From the NCBI GenBank assembly GCA_013397935.1, contig VZRN01005851.1, positions 2,825,109-2,889,108 on the forward strand: a stretch of DNA of 64,000 bases, given 5' to 3'. The position numbers and the translations under genes were made by a program. The notes beneath the pieces were generated by a model. The model did no database searches, was not told the DNA's origin, and saw only the letters and a program-made list of their open reading frames with translations. Shown here in pieces: positions 26,101-38,189 of this stretch. This DNA is from Dasyornis broadbenti (Eukaryota > Chordata > Aves > Passeriformes > Dasyornithidae). Position 1 is the first letter of the stretch. Each line of letters opens with the position of its first letter.

Positions 26101-29100
26101 GTACTTCTTTTTTTAAGTGTTTAGTTATCTAAGGTCTGTCTGATTACAGATTTCCAGAGAAGTATCAAAGATGCCTAAAGTTCAATGAAGCTTGAAAGCA
26201 AATTACAGTGATGCCCGCCATCCAGGGATCCAGTCAGACTGCCTGATCATAAAAAACTCACAAAACTGAATGAGGGTAATAATAAGAGATATAACAAGCA
26301 GCAGCAGTGTAAAGGTAAGCTCAGGCTGGTAGCTGTCAAAGGATAAAATACTGTCTCTGCCCTCCTGGTAACCATCCTACATAGTGCCTGTTTTACCATA
26401 CCTTATGCAAAGGACCACAAGACCCTTTCAAACTGCAGGAACCATAATCTCCATGAATCCCCAATTAATTAAATATTTTTTTTTTTAAATATTCTGTCAA
26501 TAGAAAGTGCTAACAATTTTTGGTACTAGGTATTTCCATGTGCTTCTAAATTATGGACGACTGGTAGAATTAGGAGGGTTACTGGCAAATATTTTTGTGA
26601 TATGTTTTGTTCAGGGTAGCAGTCTATGTAAGGGCACTCAGAGTTTTTTAATTCAATTTTTATTTTAAAAACCCACAAACTATTACATTGCATTACTTTG
26701 AAGTTGCAGATGAAGGGAGAATGTCTGGCAAAAGATTGTCCACATGTTTGCAGTAGGTTGAAAAACAGATATGAAAGCAAAAATCAATAGAAATCACTCA
26801 AGTTTTTAAAGCGACAACTCTTTCAAACTGTTAGAGCATATTATTAATTTAATACATAAGAAAACTACTGGAGAATTTAAAAGAAATATTAACATGAAGC
26901 ATGCATTTTGCAGCTTCAGGTACTTTGTAGTAGAAGCTATAGCACAAGAGACCAAAACAAACTTTGAGAAGCAACAAATTGGATGAGGTGCAAGAGAGAT
27001 GCAACTGCACAAAAATCTGAAAGGGATGTTAAGAAATTAAAGTTTCATGGGAAGAACTCAATGCCCTGTACAGCTTCTCCCATACAGACAGAAAACTTTA
27101 TTTGGAAGGTCAAAGAGCTCTACAGTTGATGAGATAGTCATAAGAATGTGAAGAAAAAGTGATAGTGTGCAATTCATGAGAAAGCTGCAGAAAATGCATG
27201 GCAGTACAGATACAACCTGGATTTGCACCAGTATTGTCAGACATAAAAAGCCCTAGGTATGCTAAATCTAATTAAGGCAGAAAACTTGTATCTAGGGGTG
27301 ATGATGATGAAAAGTGGCAGTTAGGAATAAGCCAAGGTTGCTGCTCTTTCAGCTGCAAGCCATCCCAAATAATATTTCCCAGAGACTGTATCAGAAAAGC
27401 AGTCTTACACATGGGTTTAGATGGAAGAAGTCTGAGCTAGTGGTAGAAGGTTGTATTTGTAGATCATCATCCATATGGAAACTAACTGAAATATTGGCCA
27501 TGTGTACATTGGTGGAATGCAAATCAAGAGAAGCGCATCTCTAGAAGAGGCTGAGGATCTGACCTCTACACTGAACACATTCCAGTGCCCTGTTTTTGTG
27601 CAGAACTAATTCCTGTTTGGCACCATTGACTGAATGACCATTTGACACTGGAGAGTATTAGGTTCCAATTCTGGTTTAGTTTCAGCCAAAAGGAATGCAG
27701 CTCAGGTATTCTAACACGTTCCTTGATGTGAATCCAAGCATGGTATGAGAGGAAAATGCAAAAACTGTTTCAAAACGGCACACATGATTCAAACTCAGAC
27801 ACTGATGTAGACACATCTTGGGTTACTTGATGCAATTTTTCATAAATATGAAGAAAATTAAGGGTAAGGACAAAGTCCTAGATCCTCCCAGAATAAATGA
27901 GAAGAAATAAAGATGAGGATATTACATTAAAGAGTCATTAAAAACTGCCTGGGTATGCAGAAGTAAGATAAAGGTGTAAGCCTATTAGGATAAGAAAAAA
28001 GAATGAAACCTTAGGGCAATATGGAGGGGGACCACAGTGAAGAGTCCTGAAATACAGTCAAGATGAGACACTGGATGCTTGCATGATGGAACTGTAGACA
28101 TGGAACCACAGAGATGGATGCTTCGAAACAGTCAGGAAAATGTCTGACAGTTCCACAAAATCCTTGCTCCCTATGGATTAATGTGCTTGAGGAAAGTGAA
28201 GGGAAAAGGTAACGAAATCTTTACTTCCCAACCGTTTTTCTGGAAGATTTTCCAACAAATACTTCTAAGCTGCATTTTGTAATGAAGCACATATGCAAAA
28301 AACATAAACCGGGATTGGTACTGTATGGTACTCACCACTTTTGCATCTAGAGCAACCTGAGCAAAACCTTTTCGATTTCCCCACATGAGCTGGTAACTTT
28401 CGTCACTGAACAGAGCTTCTCGAACTCCACCTGGTGAGATGGACACCAAGTATCCATTCTTCAGGGCAACGAGACACTCCTCCCTCGTACCTGGTATAAC
28501 ACCAGTCACTCCCAACAATAATTTAAGTCCTGAAATAAATAAGCAGCAAATGCGTATTAATATAACAACATATCCCAAATACTGCTTGCGTGTAGGAGGC
28601 AGATTACAGCTAAATTAAAATCTAGTATCTATATACTTAGACTAAGACAAATTTTTATGGATTAAGTAAGACACCTATAGGGTAAATGTTGGCAAAATGA
28701 CAAATACATGACAATATTTTTTACCAAATATTATGAAGATGAACCGTCTTATCAGGAACATCTCAATTAAAAAAACACTCCCACATGCTATCTTCCATAA
28801 CTATCAACCAAGTTATGTAACCAAAACTTGTGGGTCATAGCTAGAAATCTGAAAATAAGCATCTATTCCTCCCTCCTTCTTTTTACATATTTTAATACAG
28901 AAAAAAAAACAGTACAATGAAGATTACTACAAAAATAAATACCTGACAAGCAGATATTTTTAGTGCTCTTTTAAAATATGATGTTTAATGTTTCAAACAT
29001 TGAGGTTTTGAGTTATTTAATTGAGTATTTTGTGGTTAAACTGCAAACTATGTCGATCAAATTGAACTGCTGTAAGACTCTTGAGATGCACAAATGACAG

Positions 29101-32100
29101 AAGCTAGCAGGGCAATTTTAGCACTATATGAACAGTTCAGTGAATCTTCTTCCTCTGTTTCCATAACTGGGATTTCTCTAAAAGACAGATTGAGAACCAT
29201 AGAAGTACTCTATGCTTTCTAATATTACCTTCATATTTGAAATATATCTGTTTGGAACTCTGACAGAAAGCAAAAAAGCATTTCCACAATCTTCAAATTC
29301 CCTGTTCAAACAGCATAGTTTGGAAAGAAATTTTTTATATTAATAAATGGAAGCATGGACTATGGACTGACAGAGGTCTGCAACAGAAACTTTGGAAGAG
29401 AGTGGATAACACAGTGTTGAATCCTGTAATTTAATTGTATTTAATCTTATTCATGGTATCATGTTTGATAGATTTTTCTGTCAAAGACAGATGTTGACTT
29501 CATTAAATCCCTTTGTGAACTCGGATATATTTGTTTTATCCTAAAGTTAGGAATGCCATATCCTTATTTAGCAAAGAGATTCATCATTTTCTTGGCTTTA
29601 AAACTTTTGAGAATTATAATGTATCACATGAAAACATTACCACTCCTTATTCCCCTTTTCCAGGTTTCAGAGAATTTTTTATCCCTTGATCATGCAAGGC
29701 TTCTGTCTAATGTCCTAGCTCTTCAAAGGAAGCCATGCCCCACCTCTGAACCATCCTTGTGCTTTTTTTTGTAACTTTATTTCTTTGCAGCTATTCTGTG
29801 ATGGAGAGACATTTTAATTCACAAGAAGAATTCTCCTGTAACTCTAATTAATCCTGCAAATAAACTGAACTGAGGTTCAGCATATGCTCAGGAGCATTCT
29901 TTAAAGAACCAATCTGTGAAGTGTAACATTTCTTAGCAAAAAGTAAGTAAGCATGGTAGAGCAAGAGAAGGTTAGGGAGAAATTTCACTCAGCCTATTAC
30001 TTTTATTGACAGTTTTCCCACATTTTCTACTTAATGCAATGGGGAGGTCTAACCTCAATTATTTGTAATCTTTCTAATCAGATGTCTTTTTACAGCCTTT
30101 TTATAGGTTAACACAACATTTGCCACCTTCTGTTGCTCTAGCAGGAACATAATGCAAACAGTGTGTTATGTACCCACCAGTAGTCCAGGAACTGCACAGC
30201 TGAGAGTGTTGCTTAGTCCTAACAATAGCGTACTATATATTTGTAATAAAAATCTGAGCTACAGACACTTCAATTTGAAACAGTTCCCTTATTTATCCCT
30301 TTAAAAAGGAATCTCCTTAGCAACGTTTTGCTAAACTTTCTCTTTTTTTTTGAGGATACTCTTAAAAGCCAATCCTCTTGTGATAACTTCATACTTCTGA
30401 TGTGCTCAGTACTACACAACATTTACTAAGTATGCTGTAGAAAATTCTTGTCGTCTTTCTAGGGGTACCTGAATATGATTTTTGCATCAAATTCACTTGT
30501 GTTTATGCTACTTGTTTCCAGTGTTTTCAGGAAAAGTTCCTTTTCTGAAGAGTGTCCTACTTCTAAATAGCTTCCTTTATTCTCTATTATTAAAACAGCT
30601 TTCAATGTAAGTGGTATAAAGGTGCCTTTAAATGATCTCCTGCTATTCCTTCTGGATGTTCTTCTTCATGCCTTGTTTTTATAAACTTGAATTAACTTTG
30701 CTTCTCTGTATCTTCTCCTGGCCACTCATGACTATCAGAAGATACAGAGAAGGAATAGTAGAGTACTATCCAGCACTTTCTACTGAGGGATGACATTTCA
30801 TCCCAAAAGGATCCTATGTCTGTTTGTTGGCTTTGGAGGGTTTATCAGTGTTTTCACTGAAAAGACAGGATATTCTGCTCTACTAGTCCTGTTACATCTA
30901 TCAACTTTTAGTTTAAAAGTCTAAAAAAAGTCCTTCAGTTTCAAAGATCTCTTTCAGGTATATTAAATGTAAAGTTCACCAAAACCAGAACAAATTAGGT
31001 AAATCCAGGAATCTTAAATACAAGAGAACATGTTCTTACCTGGTAAACGAAACACAAAATGATCAGCTACCGACAGGCAAAGTCTTTTCTTCCAGAGAAA
31101 TAGCCTAGACAAAAAGTAAAGGTAGTCTATAGGAATAGCTCCATGGTAATACACAAGAATGCCTGGTCCTTCTGGGAGGTTTTCCACACCATGAAGCTCA
31201 TAACCTGTTTGGGATGGAAAGCAATACAATGACAATGATATCTGTAAATCATCTGGCAGTTTAAAGAAAACAATTTACAGTCCTTTCTTAAATGACTTTC
31301 AGAGAGTTGTGAAAGCCTCTGCAGTAGCTTTTAAAATAATTACGTTCCAGATGGAACTTTTGGTCAATAGCAGAGACAAAGTCCCTCAAACACCACAGCT
31401 TATCACTGGACTGATTTGTTGGTCAGTTTAATCCCAAAATCTCACCTGAACTTGACATCTTCCCCAGTGAAGGAACTAAAGTAATTATTTCCCATTAGGA
31501 ACTTTTTGTACATTGTACAATAATAATATCTAAAAAAAAAAAATAGTAACTGGTCTGATAAAGCTTCTTTTTCAGAATTAGAGGCAAACAGTCTGGATGC
31601 TTCCCTGAAATCTAGAAGTATGAATCTCCATTTTGTGTCAAGGAGAATGAAGAGTTTGGGGTTTTCTGTAATATAATGTTTCTCTTTTTGAGAAGGTGAG
31701 ATGTTTAAGTTGAGAACATAATCTGAAGAATCCCAAAGAGAGGTTCTCTCCACAACAGTTAAATGTATTCACTTCACAGCAGGAGGGAATTTCCTCACTG
31801 ACATGGACTTCTAGGAATCCTTGTCATGACTCTTCCTACATTTTATTTAGGTTTTAGGTGGAGCCAGACTAAAAGGCTAATGTATACAAAGGCTTGGGAA
31901 AGCCACAACTTCTGCCAGCTAAGAGCTCCATTCCACCTTTTCTGCCTTCAGTTCCATCCCTGCTACAGCTCCTGTCATGAGCCATTTGGATAGGACTGGA
32001 GTAGACAGAGTCCTAGGAAGACGTGGAGAAAGTTTTACACTGCCAGATGTTCAAGGATGCCATACAAAGTATAATAAATGTAACTTATTTGCATCTATTT

Positions 32101-32512
32101 GGAAGAAAAAAAATAAAATTAAAACTTCTCTGTATTTACCACTTGCTGTAATTCAAAGCGTCAGACAAGTCATGTCGTACTTACCATGCCATACTCTTGC
32201 ATATATATCCCAAAAGCTTGCTATAGTTTTTCTTACACTATCCCAGACATCACTCAAGGGATCTGCTTTTACCTCATTGTTCCTCTGATATATTAAAAGC
32301 AAAACATTAGTAAGGTAAATGAAAAAGACAATTGTTAAAGGAACTATAAAAAAAACTAATATTGCACTAATTGTCAGTGAGGCGATGATCACATGAAAAA
32401 GGTATTTCTTCAGGAACTCCACAACAGTCCATTCTTCCAGTGCATAGACAAGGTAGCTGAGGTTGGTCATTGGTATCTGTCCTGAAGCACAGGATTCTTT
32501 TCTACCTATCAT
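20076..32512 (-). CDS. TMEM68-like: TMEM68-like membrane acyltransferase, copy B (complete, six coding exons)
   Basis: Six coding exons on the minus strand, 32512-32185, 31204-31040, 28529-28336, 22658-22598, 22200-22061 and 20180-20076, join in frame to 993 nt (330 residues plus TAG). All five introns are GT-AG. Residues about 38-75 form one long hydrophobic stretch, probably two membrane passes or a hairpin. A His-x5-Asp motif (H130, D136, in YYHGAIPID) and a PGGVREAL block (residues 197-204) follow, as expected for PlsC/LPLAT-like acyltransferases. Length and domain order match vertebrate TMEM68, which is about 325-330 residues. TMEM68 (also called DIESL) is an endoplasmic reticulum enzyme that makes triacylglycerol independently of DGAT1 and DGAT2; a similar role here is inferred. 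The N-terminal part matches remembered mammalian TMEM68 only moderately, so a paralogue is more likely than the orthologue. A CpG island upstream is the likely promoter. The next gene downstream is its tandem copy A. Confidence 0.88.
22061..22200 (-). CDS. TMEM68-like: Copy B coding exon 5
   Basis: The acceptor is TTTCAG|GA and the donor GAAAAG|GTAAG; 140 nt, phase 1 in and phase 0 out. It encodes FFRQLYESTRLPF, PPYGGLPVKFRTYIGKPIPY and ends ITTEELVEK. This is the C-terminal part of the acyltransferase fold. No counterpart for copy A is seen in the window. Confidence 0.9.
22598..22658 (-). CDS. TMEM68-like: Copy B coding exon 4 (PIIPM block)
   Basis: The acceptor is CCTTAG|CCC and the donor AGAA|GTAAG; 61 nt, phase 0 in and phase 1 out. 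It encodes PIIPMYTQNVREGYRMFKER. The PIIPM block is the conserved motif after the beta-strand region in TMEM68-type enzymes. The exon's last residues differ from copy A, which has RTLGGI. Confidence 0.88.
24086..24165 (-). mobile_element. Short CR1 3'-end fragment
   Basis: The plus strand reads ATCACAGAATTACAGGATAG, then GAGGTTGGAAGATACCTCTG and CAGTCCAAACCCC, the reverse complement of the CR1 tail. It lies in copy B intron 3. Confidence 0.65.
24805..25921 (+). mobile_element. Avian LTR element of about 1.1 kb (probably a solo LTR), old
   Basis: I recognise the sequence as a widespread avian LTR. It begins near a TG with GGCCAGGTTTTGGTAGCAGG, contains ATAAAATATTTAAGAAGG (TATA-like region), a stretch of degenerate repeats around CTGGAGCAGG and CCCATGG units, and an AATAAA near 25732. 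It ends CATCCAGCCAGAGTC followed by ACCACTACA. No internal retroviral genes flank it, so it is a solo LTR. The overlapping 238-residue frame on the other strand is a by-product. Family name and exact ends are uncertain; no clean target-site duplication was seen. It lies in copy B intron 3. Confidence 0.7.
28336..28529 (-). CDS. TMEM68-like: Copy B coding exon 3 (PGGVREAL block)
   Basis: The acceptor is TTTCAG|GA and the donor AAAGTG|GTGAG; 194 nt, leaving in phase 0. It encodes SISPGGVREALFSDESYQLM and ends GFAQVALDAKV. The PGGVREA stretch corresponds to the conserved glycine-rich block that follows the His/Asp motif in this acyltransferase family. Confidence 0.92.
31040..31204 (-). CDS. TMEM68-like: Copy B coding exon 2 (His-x5-Asp motif)
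   Basis: The acceptor is AAACAG|GT and the donor CCAG|GTAAG; 165 nt, entering in phase 1 and leaving in phase 1. It encodes YELHGVENLP, the YYHGAIPID motif with putative catalytic H130 and D136, and ADHFVFRLPG. By hand count about two thirds of its residues are identical to copy A exon 2. Confidence 0.92.
32185..32512 (-). CDS. TMEM68-like: Copy B coding exon 1 (start codon, residues 1-110)
   Basis: The acceptor is a polypyrimidine tract followed by CTGCAG, with exon sequence starting at 32515. The ATG at 32512-32510 lies three bases inside the exon, so the 5' UTR must come from an upstream exon. The exon encodes the short N-terminus with an LEEW motif (residues 25-28), the hydrophobic membrane region and the RVWHG end. 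The donor is G|GTAAGT, phase 1. Copy A has the same start position and exon length. Confidence 0.9.
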
Positions 32513-33272
32513 GTCCTGCAGGGAGAAGGAAAAAAAACTCAGCTGTAGTTTCGCTAATCATAGAAGTTTCTCAATTTAGGAAAACAGTTTTCTGTAGATA
32601 CACCTGATGCCTATTTTGGTACAGCACAGGTTCAAACATTTTGTGTCTCTCTGTCATTCTAAGAAAGCTGCTGGCTATGAGATTATCTTATGTGTTTATG
32701 GAATAGGGGCTGAAAGGAGAAGGGCTGGAGTTCAAGGAAGCCTCAGGATCCCCGCAACATGGCTGATCTGATGATTTCTCTCAAAAGAGGGTAAGTGGAA
32801 AGTATTTTTGGTAGCATTAGCCAAGAAGACTGCTGCCAGAGGTGTGGGCTTTCCTATCCTCGGTAGAGTGTCCAGCCTAGGCTTCTTCTCCCTCTGTCTG
32901 GCAGTAAGGGGATCAGACAGCGGAGTGAGCAGCTGAAGGGCCAGCAAGCAAAACCAAAGCAGTCATGGCTCCCTCACAAGGCCTGGAAGTGCCTGGGACA
33001 GCACTTGGTACTGCTGTTAGCCCTGGAAAAAGCAGCTTTTCACCCCTCATCCATACAACACACCTTTCTTTCAGATCTTCCAGCCCTAGCAAAGGCCCAG
33101 AGAGCTCCGATGCCCTACTGATAAGTTTTCCACATGCAACTCCCCAGTTAGTCCATTCCTACAGTTGACCCTGCGTGCCTGACAGCAGGTAGTGGTTACA
33201 CTGGAATGCAAGAGCACTCAGCATCACTGGCTGCTTTTAAGATTCTTGAGCATTAGCCAGAGATTTAAACAT

Positions 33273-33346
33273 TGCAATCCAGTTCAGTAATCCATAACTG
33301 AATAAACACTGCAATCCAGTTCAGTAACCCATAACTGAATACTGAT
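33273..33346. repeat. Tandem duplication of 37 bp, two copies
   Basis: TGCAATCCAGTTCAGTAA begins at 33273 and again at 33310. The copies differ at few positions, so the duplication is fairly recent. It lies in the 5' UTR intron of copy B. Confidence 0.9.
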
Positions 33347-33814
33347 TTTCCTTGCCTCAATCAGGCTGCTACTTGTTTAACGAGTAGATTTTTCTGGTCC
33401 AGCACCAGAACAAGTACCTACAAGAAACAAATCCTAAGTGCCACAGTCAGCGCCAGGATCATAAAATACAGCAAGCCCAGACTTCTCTTTGAGTCTTTGC
33501 TGTGTACTTGTATGAGCAAACCTGCTGTACGCTACCCACCTCACTTTTGTTTTCCTTCTTTGAAGCCTTGGGTAGAACATAGGGGTGGACTGGTGTAAAG
33601 TGCAGGTCCCTTCAGAATCATGGATGACAAGTACGGCAAACAGCAAAAGTGGAAAGCAGCCACGAACAAGCACTAGAGTCTAACACACAGTAAGACAAGC
33701 AAGCCCCATGGCAAGCCCTGCAGAATGAGTAGCTGAAGTAGCTACAAACTTGGTCTTGCACACACCAGTGAAATTTTTCCTTACCTCAAACCCTTTCAGT
33801 TCCACATTGGACAC

Positions 33815-33970
33815 CAAAAAGGACCACTTGGTTTAACTCCAGTAGGAAGCTGAGCACCACACAGCTGCTCACTCACTCCCCACTGCACTGAGATGGGTGA
33901 GATAATCAGAAGATCAAAAGTGCAAAAACTCTTGGTTTGAGACAAAGACAGTTTCATAGGTAGAGCACAA
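33815..33970 (+). mobile_element. Decayed fragment of the same LTR type as at 46.7 kb
   Basis: TTGGTTTAACTCCAGTAGGA, AGCTGAGCACCACACAG, then CTCACTCACTCCCCACTG and GGTTTGAGACAAAGACAG match, in order, the left part of the LTR at 46,699. The rest of that LTR is missing. Confidence 0.6.
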
Positions 33971-36900
33971 GCTGAAAGGATAGTAAACTAACAGCTCAAA
34001 GGAAGTGAGCACTGTGCTAAAAGTACAAACAAAGGAAAACAGTGTGACAAAGAAAGTCACAAGAATTAATACAGAATTGTTTATATTCTGATGACTAGTG
34101 CCTAAGATATAGGAAGATCTGGACATTTTCACTGAAAAGAGAAATATTCTTTATCAATAATATGAAAGAAAATAAGTAATTGTCTACATGATTCAGATAT
34201 TAAAATATCTGTTTAGATGGTGTTTAAGAAGGATAAAGCTGGTGGTGTTGTGCTACTCTATAGTAAGTTATTGTTTATAAAGTTCTGATAAAAGCAAGGA
34301 CTACAAATCCTCAAAGTGTGCAAAACGTTGTGCTGACAGAGCCCAGGAGAAAGCCATGTTAAGGGGGCTTGCCTCAGGCTACTAAGTCAGAAATACTAAG
34401 CAGTACTTGAAGTAACTCATTCAGCCTGCAACATAGGGTGAAGGAAGTGAGTGGATTTTGCATTGTTATGGGGGATTCAGCTCTGGGACACAGACTACTA
34501 CAGCCAGTATCAAAAACGTCTTAAAATCACAGATAAAATGTCCATATCCATAGCAAGTGCATCAATAATTAATAACCTTCATATGATATGGGGATTAATT
34601 TGGATGAACAAGATATCATATAATCTACCAATGAGATTTAAGATTATTCCAAAGTCCCCAAGCACAAGTCATTGCAGACTCAGCAGCCAGACAAACTTCT
34701 GGCAAGATAAGTGAGCTGGTAAGTGATGAAGGTAACTGATGCCACTCATTATAATTTTGTAGGAAACACACCTTGTAAACAAATTCACCCCCATTCTTTG
34801 TGGAAATCAGAGATTTAATAGCTTGTGCAGGTGTCATGCACATACAGTTTTAACAGGGGCTTCTTAAAGAGTCACTTTAAGTCACACACGAGCTGCTACT
34901 TGAAAGTCTCCTTCCACCAGTCCTTTGCTCTATGTTCTCACCACCTGCCTGGTCTCCAACAGGATCATCTGGCTCCGTGCTAACAGGATGCCAGTGAAAA
35001 TGCTGGCACAAGCAAAATCACTCTTGGGAACAGCCCAGACTTAGGTTGGTGTACAGATATTATGCAAGTATATTACCAATGCCACTTGACATTTTTATTT
35101 AAAAATAAATCTCTTTTAAATGGAGCACATATGCAGTGAATTACATCATCAACTAGCATGACAAAAAGTATCCATCAGTGGTGGAATATCTACCAAATGA
35201 GAACTGAATCTATGTCCTAAATTATTTAAAATTTTCAGAATTTTCTTCTAATATTAATAGGATGATTACAGTGATCAGTTTTAACAATGTAACATTCCAC
35301 TGATTCCTCTTCCTCCATCCCAATTTCTATGTAGCAGAAAATTACTTGATGGCTGGAAAACCACTACTCTTAACTTCATTAGCTCACAGACTACAGTATA
35401 AATTAACATCCTAGTATACTTTATTTACATCTTACTAATTTCTGATTTTAAGTTCAATATAGACTCTGGAAAAAAGCTTTAGAAAGGAAATAAAATGCAT
35501 CAATGTGCAAAATATTTTTTTTTTATTTTAACCTAAAAAACAGATTTTAACAGTAGATTTGAACAAAGATATCTGAAAGTAGTTGGGTAGACACAGAGTG
35601 ATTTCACCTTCCACCAGCTAACTGGATGGGTGGGATACAAGCTAATTAACATCATTCCAGTTGAATCCAAGAGTAGAAAAAGAATAAATGATTGATAGAG
35701 GAAAACATTGAAGCAGCATGGCTTTTTTCTGGAAATTGGGTGCTCAACCACGGTTCAGTTTCTGCTCTCACAGTTCAGTTGTACACTACCTCCAATATTT
35801 CATAAGAAAAGAATGGACTTTGATCACTGAAACCTGGGCCCTGGTTTTTGGACCATATGATGTGAGTCCAACAGGGTAAATACCTCCCTCTTTACTGTCA
35901 GTATAAGATCAAAAGGCTACAACAGGACAGGACTTCTATTTTCCCATGTGCTACTGGCTATCTCTCATCAGTCCCCTGCTGAAACAACAAACACAATTTT
36001 GAAGCATTCTTTCTATCAAACACCATATAGGAAATTATTACATAACTATTTGAGTGCCTATTGCAAGCCTATTACTAACAACCTCCTTGATTATGCACTA
36101 GGAGACAATGCAGGAGTGTTACCACAACACATTTACTTATAACTGCTTTGGTTTGCCCCAAATGTCCAAATTTAGGAGAGAAATTTCTCTTCTGCTTTTA
36201 TCAAATCTGAGCCAGGAGCAACTCCAATGTACTTCAATACTGAATATCCTATAAAAGGTTAACAAGTGGGTATAGTGTCGTATTATTTAACAACAAAAAA
36301 ACCAAACAAACATTTTTTAAATTGTCTACATTTTTCTCATCTTATCTAGTGATGGACTTGAAACTACTGTTCTGAATGATTTAATTGTTCTTATAGAAAA
36401 CAACATGTGTGTTGACATGCAAGGCATTTGTTTGGGCTCCACCTACAAAGCATATCGAATTCCAGAGTAATCGCTGTATCTACAATGTAAAATTGCAGGT
36501 GATGTCAGAGAAAGACAGAACTACTGTCTCCCTACTTTAGAGAGAAGCTCCCCTTTCAACAACAGTCTCCTGTACTACAAGTCATTCAGATCCTAAGCTC
36601 TTGCTGAAGCATCATTTGCTGATAAGGATAATCTTAACAACACTATAATCCCAGGGAAGAACAAAGCTGTCACAAGAGACCTATTACATTAAAATTAAAG
36701 CCTTGTAGCTGGCTTTCAACCATGATTGAAGAGTCATAATTTTGGTCTTACCACTCACTAGTTTGCTCTTGGCAATAAGTTTAGCAGAGCATAGTTAGAA
36801 GATGCTTTATACAGAAGTGTAAAGTAACTGCAGACTCTTTGAGAGAGAATTTTTTGACACCTGCTTCCTTGTGGCAGGCTTCTACTCTTCAGTCAAACTC

Positions 36901-37387
36901 ATTGCTCTGTTTCACATGGGGAGTCATCTTACAGTTACAATTCTGCCTCCTGCTTTTCAGTGTAAAAGAAATTCCAGTTTTCTATTTCCTGGATGTTTTG
37001 TGTCAGTTCCATGGAAAATAACTCTCTTGCTGGTCTCACCCTGCCACCACCCACTTTATTTGTCTCCATAAACCTACCCATGTTCTACCCTCCTTCCCTC
37101 ACTTTCAGCACATCTACCCCAAAAATGAAGGGCCTATCCCCTCCGGAAAGAAACTATCAGCAATTAAAGTGCTCAATCCCCCAGGTTTTTGCAGCTATTC
37201 TACCTTTTTCACACACTGAGGATGCTAAACCCAGAATACTCCCATTTACAGCCTCAGCAAATATGGATAACTGAATTCCCTCTTGGGTTTGATTGAGCAT
37301 GTGGAATTTAGGCACTATACCTGGCAGAGCATCCTTACTCAGATTAGTTCCCAGAAATGTGGCAGGTAAGAGCTAGAAGACTAATAA

Positions 37388-38030
37388 AATCATAGAATCA
37401 TAAAATGGTTTGGGTTGGAAGAGACCTTAAAGAGCATCTGGTTCCAACCTCCCTGCCATGGACAGTTACATCTTCTACTAGACCAGGTTGCTCAAAGCCC
37501 AATCCAACCTGACCTTCAACCCTGTCAGTGATGGGGCATTCACAACTTCTCACTGGACTTCTGGTCCAGTGTCTCATCATTCTCACAGTAAATTTCTTCC
37601 TGATATCTAATCTAAACTGTCCTCTTTCAGTTTAAAGCCATTCCCTCTTGTCCTGCGGATTACATGCCTGTGTAAAAAGTCCTTCTCCAGCCCTCTTGTA
37701 GGTCCTCTTCACACACTAAAATGCTGAAATGAGATCTCCCTGGGGCTTTCTCTTCATCAGGCTGAACAATCTCAATTCCCTCAGCCCGTCTTTGCAGAAG
37801 AGTCCTTCTGATCATCTTTGTGATCATTCTCTATACTTGTTCCAACAGGTCCATGTCTTTACTATGCTGAGAACACCAGATCTGGATGCAGCACTCCAGG
37901 TGATATCTCACAAGAGGAGCAGAGCAGAGGCGCAAGAATCACCTCCCTCACCCTGCTGGCCACACTTCTTTTGATCCAGCCCAGCACATGGCTGGCTTTC
38001 CTGAGCTGTGAGCACACATGGTCGGGTGTA
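37388..38030 (-). mobile_element. CR1 LINE 3' fragment next to the copy B promoter
   Basis: Reverse-orientation CR1 of about 640 bp. The plus strand starts ATCATAGAATCATAAAATGG and GGTTGGAAGAGACCTTAAAG and continues through CTGGATGCAGCACTCCAGGT to GAGCTGTGAGCACACATGG. Its right end is only about 160 bp from the CpG island. The small open frames here are CR1 by-products. Confidence 0.85.
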
Positions 38031-38189
38031 TGAAGAGGGTGTACAAGGAGCGGCATCTGGCTTCAGTGCTGGTCAGGCACAACCAAAATATAGCAAGCGC
38101 CCAACACCTACATTTATCCCTTTTCTTCACCTGGAAATGTCATCTAACGTTTCCAAACGTCAACACTGCGACGGCTCGGGGGTTTCCCC

